Below are positions 1-4,687 of a stretch of DNA of 9,288 nt, piece after piece (position 1 is the stretch's first letter; each line of letters starts with the position of its first letter). A program made the position numbers and the translations under genes. The notes under the pieces were generated by a model, which worked only from the letters and a program-made list of their open reading frames with translations, ran no database searches and had not been told where the DNA came from. Origin of the DNA: an uncultured Gemmatimonadota bacterium. Its GTDB lineage: Bacteria; Gemmatimonadota; Gemmatimonadetes; Gemmatimonadales; Gemmatimonadaceae. The stretch spans positions 1 to 9,288 of the forward strand of contig CAMLIT010000147.1 of assembly GCA_946480295.1 (NCBI GenBank), given 5' to 3'.

Positions 1-2377
1 GCGCCTTGGTGAACTTCATCTCCGCGCCCACGTAGCCGCACTCGGGGCACTTCTCGGCGACGGGCTTGTTCCAGGCGACGAAGTCGCAGTTCTCGTTCGA
101 GCAGGCGTAGAAGGCGGTGCCGCGCTTGCGCGAGCGGCGCTCGACGAGCTCCCCGCCGTCCTTCGGGCAGAAGACTCCCGTGGGCAGCGAGCGCGTGCCG
201 CGGCACTTCGGGAAGGTGCTGCAGCCGAGGAACTGGCCGCTACGCCCCGTGCGGATGACCATCGGCGCGCCACAGAGGTGGCACTTGTAGTCGGTCATCA
301 CCGGCTTGGCGCGCTCGCCCTTGATGGGGCGCGTGTACTTGCAGTCCTTCGGGTGGTGCTCGCAGGCGAGGAACGGGCCGAAGAAGCCGCCACGCGGCTC
401 CAGCTTGCCGCCGCACTCGGGGCAGCGCTCGTTGGCGATCGCCGACAGGTCGTGCGCGGCGGCGATGAGCGCGCCGGCGTCGACCTTGTTCAGTGACTTC
501 TCGAACGGCTTGTAGAACTCGGCGAGCACGCGCTGCCACCCGAGCTCTCCGTCCTCGATCTTGTCGAGCTCCCCCTCCATCTCCGAGGTGAAGCCGACGT
601 TGAAGATGTCGGGAAACTGCTTGACCATGACCTTCTCCACCGTCTCACCGAGCTCGGTGGGGAAGAAGCGGCGCTGCTCGAGGTTCACGTACCGCCGATC
701 CACGAGCACGCTGATGATGCTGGCGTACGTGGAGGGCCGCCCGATGCCGAGCCGCTCGAGCTCCTTGACGAGGCTCGCCTCGGAGAAGCGCGGCGGCGGC
801 TCGGTGAAGTGCTGCGACGGCGTGATCCCCCTGCACGCGACCTGCTCGCCGACGGTCATGACGGGCAGCGCCTGCTCGTCCTCGAGGGTACGGTGCTCGC
901 CCTCCTCGCGTGCCTCGCGGTAGAGCGCGAGGAAGCCCTGGAACTTGACGATGCTGCCGGTGGCGCGGAACAGGTAGCTGCGCCGACCGATGTCCGGCTG
1001 CGCGGCCGCCGGGATGTCGAAGTCCACGGTGGTCGTGTCGAACACCGCGGGCGCCATCTGCGAGGCCATGAAGCGCTGCCAGACGAGCTGGTAGAGCTTG
1101 AACTGGTCCGGCGACAGGTAGCGCTTCACCTCGTCCGGACGGCGCGTGGGGTCGGTGGGCCGGATGCCCTCGTGCGCGTCCTGGGTGTTCTTCGACTTCG
1201 CGTTGCCGTAGAGCTGCAGGCCGCTGGCGAGGAACTCCTTGCCGAAGAGGGTCTGCAGGTACTCGCGCGCCTGCGTCGCGGCGACCTCGGCGACGCGCGT
1301 CGAGTCGGTACGCATGTAGGTGATGAGACCGACGGCGCCCTCGTTCCCGAGCTCGATGCCCTCGTACAGGTCCTGCGCGACGCGCATCGTGCGCTTGCTG
1401 CCAAACGAGAGCTTCTTCGCCGCCTCCTGCTGGAGCGTGGAGGTGGTGAAGGGCGCGGCCGGGTTCTTCCGGCGCTCGCGGCGCTTGACGTCGGTGACCG
1501 GGAAGGTGCGGCGCCCCTTCAGGTCGGCGAGGATGCGGTCCGCCGACTCCTGGTTGGGGATCTCCGCCTTCTTGCCATCGATGTTGTGGAGCTTCGCCGT
1601 GAACTGCTGGCCATCCTTCTCCAGCAGCGCCTCGACGCTCCAGTACTCGACGGGCTTGAACGCGCGGATCTCCCGCTCGCGCTCGACGATCAGCCGCAGC
1701 GCGACCGTCTGCACGCGCCCCGCCGACAGCCCCTTCTTCACCGTCTTCCAGAGCACGGGGCTCGCCTTGTAGCCCACGAGGCGGTCGAGCACGCGCCGCG
1801 CCTGCTGGGCCTCGACCTTCTTCTCGTCGATCTGCCCCGCCTGCTGGATGGCGCGCTGCACCGCGTCCTTGGTGATCTCGTGGAAGAGCACGCGTCGGAT
1901 GGGCGGCGCGGCGTCGACGGTCGTGCTCTTGCGAGCCCGCTTCGGCCGGATCTGCTCCGCCACGTGATACGCGATCGCCTCCCCCTCACGATCAGGGTCG
2001 GTCGCGATGAACACTTCGCGCGACTGCTTCGCGGCGCTCTTCAGCTCCGCGATCGTCTTCTCCTTCCCCGGGATCGGCACCAGCTCAGGCTCGAAGCCGT
2101 GCTCCAGGTCGATGCCGAGCTTCTTCTGGGGCAGGTCCATGATGTGCCCGACGGTCGCCTTCACGCGGAAGCCGCGGCCCAGGTACTTGCCGATGGTCTT
2201 CGCTTTCGCCGGCGACTCGACGATGACCAGGGAGGTCGATCCCGCCGGCTCGGGCGGCAGCTCCTCCTCGTGCACGGCCGTGGCGCGCCCGGCCCGGCCC
2301 CCGCGCTTGGCGGCGGCCTTCGCGCCGGCGGCGCGCTTCGTCCTCGTGCGGGTGGTCGTTGTCTTTCTCGCAGCCAT
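1..2377 (-). CDS. topA: DNA topoisomerase I (type IA), C-terminal end cut by window edge
   Basis: Relaxes negatively supercoiled DNA by single-strand cleavage and passage, through a 5'-phosphotyrosine intermediate. 792 codons are visible and the reading frame runs off the left edge. The TOPRIM domain shows VIVESPAKAKTIGKYLG with the metal-site Glu at 54, and ATDPDREGEA with Asp127, Asp129 and Glu131. The catalytic tyrosine is Tyr354 in LITYMRTDS. C-terminal zinc-finger segments follow: C652/C655/C672/C679, C699/C702/C719/C725, C737/C759/C764 (the second Cys is replaced by Asp740), and a fourth starting at C777/C780. Residues 1-48 are a Lys/Arg/Ala/Thr-rich tail not present in the E. coli enzyme, where the TOPRIM Glu is residue 9. 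The ATG lies 2 nt after the smg-like stop codon with no strong ribosome binding site, so translational coupling is likely. No better start exists before the TOPRIM domain. The identification is secure from catalytic motifs and domain order. Confidence 0.97.
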   Translation of the reverse strand, partial: MAARKTTTTRTRTKRAAGAKAAAKRGGRAGRATAVHEEELPPEPAGSTSLVIVESPAKAKTIGKYLGRGFRVKATVGHIMDLPQKKLGIDLEHGFEPELVPIPGKEKTIAELKSAAKQSREVFIATDPDREGEAIAYHVAEQIRPKRARKSTTVDAAPPIRRVLFHEITKDAVQRAIQQAGQIDEKKVEAQQARRVLDRLVGYKASPVLWKTVKKGLSAGRVQTVALRLIVEREREIRAFKPVEYWSVEALLEKDGQQFTAKLHNIDGKKAEIPNQESADRILADLKGRRTFPVTDVKRRERRKNPAAPFTTSTLQQEAAKKLSFGSKRTMRVAQDLYEGIELGNEGAVGLITYMRTDSTRVAEVAATQAREYLQTLFGKEFLASGLQLYGNAKSKNTQDAHEGIRPTDPTRRPDEVKRYLSPDQFKLYQLVWQRFMASQMAPAVFDTTTVDFDIPAAAQPDIGRRSYLFRATGSIVKFQGFLALYREAREEGEHRTLEDEQALPVMTVGEQVACRGITPSQHFTEPPPRFSEASLVKELERLGIGRPSTYASIISVLVDRRYVNLEQRRFFPTELGETVEKVMVKQFPDIFNVGFTSEMEGELDKIEDGELGWQRVLAEFYKPFEKSLNKVDAGALIAAAHDLSAIANERCPECGGKLEPRGGFFGPFLACEHHPKDCKYTRPIKGERAKPVMTDYKCHLCGAPMVIRTGRSGQFLGCSTFPKCRGTRSLPTGVFCPKDGGELVERRSRKRGTAFYACSNENCDFVAWNKPVAEKCPECGYVGAEMKFTKA

Positions 2378-2379
2378 AC

Positions 2380-2688
2380 TCAGTGTATCGTCTGGTTCTC
2401 GCCGCTCGCCCCCGGATCCTCGAATCCCGCCCCCTCCATGAGGGCGCGCAGGTCGTCGAGGGCGATGCGACCGTCAATTTGCAGGAGGGCGCGCTCGATG
2501 ACGTGCTCCAGCTCCGCGGCATTCAGTGCCCCGGCGCGAGCCAGCCCGAGGAGATGCCCCCACGCCTCGGGGGCAAATCGTCCGCGCTCGTGTGGTCCCA
2601 GGACCCGAAAGCTCATCACTCGTTCCATGCCGGCACGACCCACGCCGGACCTAAGCAATAAGGGGAGAAGACGCCGGCGCACCAGCAC
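2380..2688 (-). CDS. smg: Short DUF494/Smg-like protein
   Basis: 102 residues. The part from about residue 27 (FRVLGPHERGRFAPEAWGHL) through VIERALLQ to LDDLRALMEG resembles the C-terminal half of the Smg/DUF494 family (FTPEE...RGFLLFLE...VIERVLAL...LDDLKW in E. coli). Family function is unknown. E. coli Smg is about 157 residues, so the N-terminal half is missing here and replaced by an Arg/Leu-rich stretch. The GTG start at 2688 is chosen because a GGGAGAG ribosome binding site lies 7 nt upstream. Internal ATG codons at 2628 and 2616 are alternatives without a clear binding site. The stop codon is 2 nt before topA. In E. coli smg neighbours yrdD, which encodes a topoisomerase-type zinc-finger protein, so linkage to topA supports the call. 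The family assignment is from remembered pattern, not a search. Confidence 0.72.
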   Translation of the reverse strand: MLVRRRLLPLLLRSGVGRAGMERVMSFRVLGPHERGRFAPEAWGHLLGLARAGALNAAELEHVIERALLQIDGRIALDDLRALMEGAGFEDPGASGENQTIH

Positions 2689-2804
2689 CGATTCTCTCCC
2701 CGTGTCATCGAAAGGATCGTCGGGCCGCCCTTCCCGTCCGGGACTCGTCCAGCTCCAGCGGGCCAGCCCCCCGCGCCGTTGCGCGAGCGGGTAAGCTATC
2801 CGCG
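2689..2804. other. aroK-smg intergenic region
   Basis: 116 nt between the aroK stop and the smg-like start. It contains the smg ribosome binding site and a GC-rich inner part. The side next to aroK is locally AT-richer. No hairpin followed by a T-tract is visible, so there is no clear terminator, and aroK, smg and topA may be co-transcribed. No convincing promoter was found. The smg reading frame is open through this region but has no ATG, GTG or TTG upstream of 2688. Confidence 0.6.
2694..2700 (-). promoter_or_regulatory. Ribosome binding site of the smg-like gene
   Basis: The minus strand reads GGGAGAG; its GGAG core ends 7 nt before the GTG at 2688. This favours GTG 2688 over the downstream ATG codons as the start of the short DUF494-like protein. 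Confidence 0.6.
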
Positions 2805-3365
2805 CTATAATGTAGTGGCAAGGCGCGCGACTCGATCTATAACCCCTTTTGCATCAAGTAGTTCCGTATCGACGACTGCATCCGCCGTCTCGTACGCCCT
2901 TCGCCGCTCCGCCAACAGCCGCCTCAACTCGCCGACTGGATCGGGACGCATGAGCAACGGCCGCGTCGCCCGGAACGCCCCCAAGCGCTTGAGTGCCGTC
3001 TCCGGGCGCACCTGAAGGTAGACCATTCGCGCCGGCGGCCGGATCAGCGCCACCACCTCGGGCTGCGTCACCCAGCCACCACCGGGCGAGAGCACCATGT
3101 TCCCGAACAGCCGCAGCTCCTCGGTGAGCGCCCGCTCGAGCTGGCGGAAGTAGCCCTCCCCCTTCTCGCCGAAGATCTGGCTGACGGACTGACCCTCGCG
3201 CCGCTCGATCTCGACGTCGATATCGAGGAACGTGCGCCCGAGCCGCTCGGCCACCGCCGCGCCGACGGTCGACTTTCCCACCCCGGGCAGGCCGACCAGG
3301 ATCAGGTGCGGCTTCCCCGGCTCAGCCGCTGATCCGCCCTTCGAGGTACGAAAGGTAGGACTCAT
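2805..3365 (-). CDS. aroK: Shikimate kinase
   Basis: Phosphorylates shikimate to shikimate 3-phosphate with ATP, the fifth step of the shikimate pathway, in the cytoplasm. 186 residues, close to the usual 170-190. The Walker A loop is GLPGVGKST (25-33). The shikimate-binding and metal region is FLDIDVEIE (Asp48, Asp50). FRQLE with Arg74 and the GGG loop (95-97) complete the substrate site. The lid contains Arg132 and Arg135 (FRATRPLL), and RRRAYE lies near the C-terminus. The ATG at 3365 is the only start codon before the Walker loop. It makes the gene overlap the end of aroC by 44 nt, with a weak AGG 7 nt upstream, which suggests coupled translation. The first ~18 residues (SPTFRTSKGGSAAEPGK) are a tail encoded within the overlap and are not conserved family sequence. 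aroB, often next to aroK, is not present here. Confidence 0.95.
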   Translation of the reverse strand: MSPTFRTSKGGSAAEPGKPHLILVGLPGVGKSTVGAAVAERLGRTFLDIDVEIERREGQSVSQIFGEKGEGYFRQLERALTEELRLFGNMVLSPGGGWVTQPEVVALIRPPARMVYLQVRPETALKRLGAFRATRPLLMRPDPVGELRRLLAERRRAYETADAVVDTELLDAKGVIDRVARLATTL

Positions 3366-4611
3366 AGTTTCGCCTGGTCTCGGCCAGCGAGTCGCCGCCG
3401 AACTTCTCGAGGAAGGCGTCGGCGAGCACGATCGCGATCATCCCCTCGGCGATCACGCCCATGGCCGGTACGGCGGTCACGTCGCTCCGTTCGGCGACCG
3501 CCGCGGCGGCCTGGCCGGTCTGGACGTCGATCGTGCCGAGCGGGCGCATGAGGGTGCTGATCGGCTTCATGGCGACGCGCACCACGAGCGGCTCGCCCGT
3601 CGTCATGCCGCCTTCCAGCCCGCCGGCCCGATTCGTCTTCCGGCGCACGTTGCCGGCGAGGATGCGGCCGGTCGCCATCTCGATCTCGTCGTGCACCTCG
3701 GCGCCGGTGACGCGCGCCGCCTGGAAGCCCATGCCGATCTCGACTCCCTTCACCGCGGGGATGGACATGATCGCCTGGCCGATGCGGCCGTCGAGCTTGC
3801 GGTCCCACGACACGTGCGAGCCGAGGCCAACCGGCAGCCCGTCGCAGACGACCTCGCAGATCCCGCCGAGGGTGTTCCCCTCGCGCTTGATGATGTCGAT
3901 GCGCTCGATCATCCGTCGCTCGGCATCGGGATCGAGCGTCCGCAAGGGCGATGCGTCCGAGGCGGCGTTGATGTCCTCGGGCATCTGCTCCGGGCGCAGG
4001 GCGTCGATCCCGCCGAGGTGCACGAGGTGGCTGCCGATGCGGACGCCGAACTCGTCGAGCAGGCGGCGGCAGACCGCGGAGGCGGCGACGCGCGCCGTGG
4101 TCTCGCGCGCCGAGGCGCGCTCGAGGATGTCGCGCGCGTCGTCGCGATCGTACTTGAGGATGCCCGTGAGGTCGGCGTGGCCGGGGCGCGGGCGGGTGAC
4201 GCTGCGCTTGCGCAGCGAGGGTCGAGGGTCGACGGTCGAGGGTCGAGACGGTGTCCCCGGCGCAGCGACGGCTCCCTCGACCAGGGGTGCATCTCGACCC
4301 TCTACACTCGACCCTCGCCCCTCGCCCTCCAGGGGCGCCGCGCTCATGATCTCCTGCCAGTTCTTCCAGTCGCGGTTGGCGATGAGCATGGCGATCGGGG
4401 AGCCGAGGGTCTCCCCGGCGCGCACGCCGGAGAGGAACTCCACGGTGTCCTTCTCGATCTGCATGCGCCGTCCGCGGCCGTAGCCCTGCTGGCGGCGCGC
4501 GAGCTGGGTGTTCACGTCCTCGGCCAGGAGCGGCAGCCCCGCCGGCATCCCTTCGACGATGCTGACGAGCGCCTGGCCGTGCGATTCTCCTGCGGTGGTG
4601 AAGCGGATCAT
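3322..4611 (-). CDS. aroC: Chorismate synthase with a repeat-encoded internal insertion
   Basis: Converts 5-enolpyruvylshikimate 3-phosphate to chorismate by trans-1,4 elimination of phosphate, using reduced FMN. It is the last step of the shikimate pathway. Signature motifs are visible: TAGESHG (6-12), RRQQGYGRGRRM (39-50), RPRPGHAD with His145 (140-147), SARET (167-171), SIPAVKGVEIG (283-293) and the C-terminal VPAMGVIAEG block (381-390). The length is 429, against about 360-400 in the family. The excess is residues ~95-134, a Pro/Arg/Ser/Gly/Val-rich stretch encoded by a heptamer-repeat hairpin between IMSAAPL and KRSVTRPRPG. The M. tuberculosis enzyme has a much shorter loop at this point. 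The frame stays open through the insertion and all core motifs are intact, so the enzyme is probably active with an enlarged surface loop. The start MIRFTTAGESHG matches the conserved N-terminus. The ATG lies 8 nt past a terminator T-tract, and no clear ribosome binding site is seen. Confidence 0.95.
   Translation of the reverse strand: MIRFTTAGESHGQALVSIVEGMPAGLPLLAEDVNTQLARRQQGYGRGRRMQIEKDTVEFLSGVRAGETLGSPIAMLIANRDWKNWQEIMSAAPLEGEGRGSSVEGRDAPLVEGAVAAPGTPSRPSTVDPRPSLRKRSVTRPRPGHADLTGILKYDRDDARDILERASARETTARVAASAVCRRLLDEFGVRIGSHLVHLGGIDALRPEQMPEDINAASDASPLRTLDPDAERRMIERIDIIKREGNTLGGICEVVCDGLPVGLGSHVSWDRKLDGRIGQAIMSIPAVKGVEIGMGFQAARVTGAEVHDEIEMATGRILAGNVRRKTNRAGGLEGGMTTGEPLVVRVAMKPISTLMRPLGTIDVQTGQAAAAVAERSDVTAVPAMGVIAEGMIAIVLADAFLEKFGGDSLAETRRNYESYLSYLEGRISG
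4211..4338. repeat. Heptanucleotide-repeat hairpin inserted in aroC
   Basis: The left arm (4217-4248) is four near-perfect copies of GAGGGTC (the third is GACGGTC) plus GAGA. The right arm (4292-4323) is its imperfect reverse complement. Pairing is 11 bp (4238-4248 with 4292-4302), a 5x5 mismatch, 10 bp (4223-4232 with 4308-4317), one mismatch, then 5 bp (4217-4221 with 4319-4323). The spacer is 43 nt. Each arm also sits between short direct repeats: GCGCAGCGA at 4210-4218 and 4260-4268, and CCAGGGGYGC at 4281-4290 and 4329-4338. The whole region is translated as part of aroC. Heptamer repeats of this kind recall the short tandem repeats of cyanobacteria. No transposase is nearby. Whether it is a dispersed family cannot be told from one copy. 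Confidence 0.85.
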
Positions 4612-4619
4612 GGCGGTGG

Positions 4620-4653
4620 AAAAAAGGTGAGCCCGACCGAGGCCGGGCTCACC
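4620..4653 (-). terminator. Rho-independent terminator after the lipoprotein gene
   Basis: A perfect 10-bp GC-rich stem (4626-4635 with 4644-4653, GGTGAGCCCG and its reverse complement) has an 8-nt loop. On the minus strand it is followed directly by six T residues (4625-4620). It lies 34 nt after the lipoprotein stop and ends the pil-side transcription unit. The T-tract ends only 8 nt before the aroC ATG, so it also occupies the leader of aroC. There is no T-tract on the plus-strand side, so it acts on the minus strand. Confidence 0.87.
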
Positions 4654-4687
4654 AAAGGTAGTACGAGGTCGACTTCGACGGAGAGTG

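Noticed and set aside
809..2794. Long plus-strand open frame (661 codons) opposite topA and smg
   Set aside because: It runs antisense to clear topA motifs. Its Arg/Leu/Ala/Asp-rich product has no recognisable domain and is what GC-rich codons give on the opposite strand.
2793..2821. Possible promoter on the minus strand (TTGCCA, 17 nt, TAGCTT) ahead of smg-topA
   Set aside because: The -10 match is poor and it overlaps the aroK stop. The local AT-richness alone is not enough to call it.
4201..4216. Perfect palindrome GCTGCGC-TT-GCGCAGC beside the repeat hairpin
   Set aside because: It encodes the native-looking LRKRS stretch of AroC and has a 2-nt loop. It is probably chance in GC-rich coding DNA, although its position next to the element is noted.
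4217..4323. CRISPR-like array
   Set aside because: The units are 7 nt and directly abutting within each arm, the arms are inverted, and there are no spacers of constant size and no cas genes.
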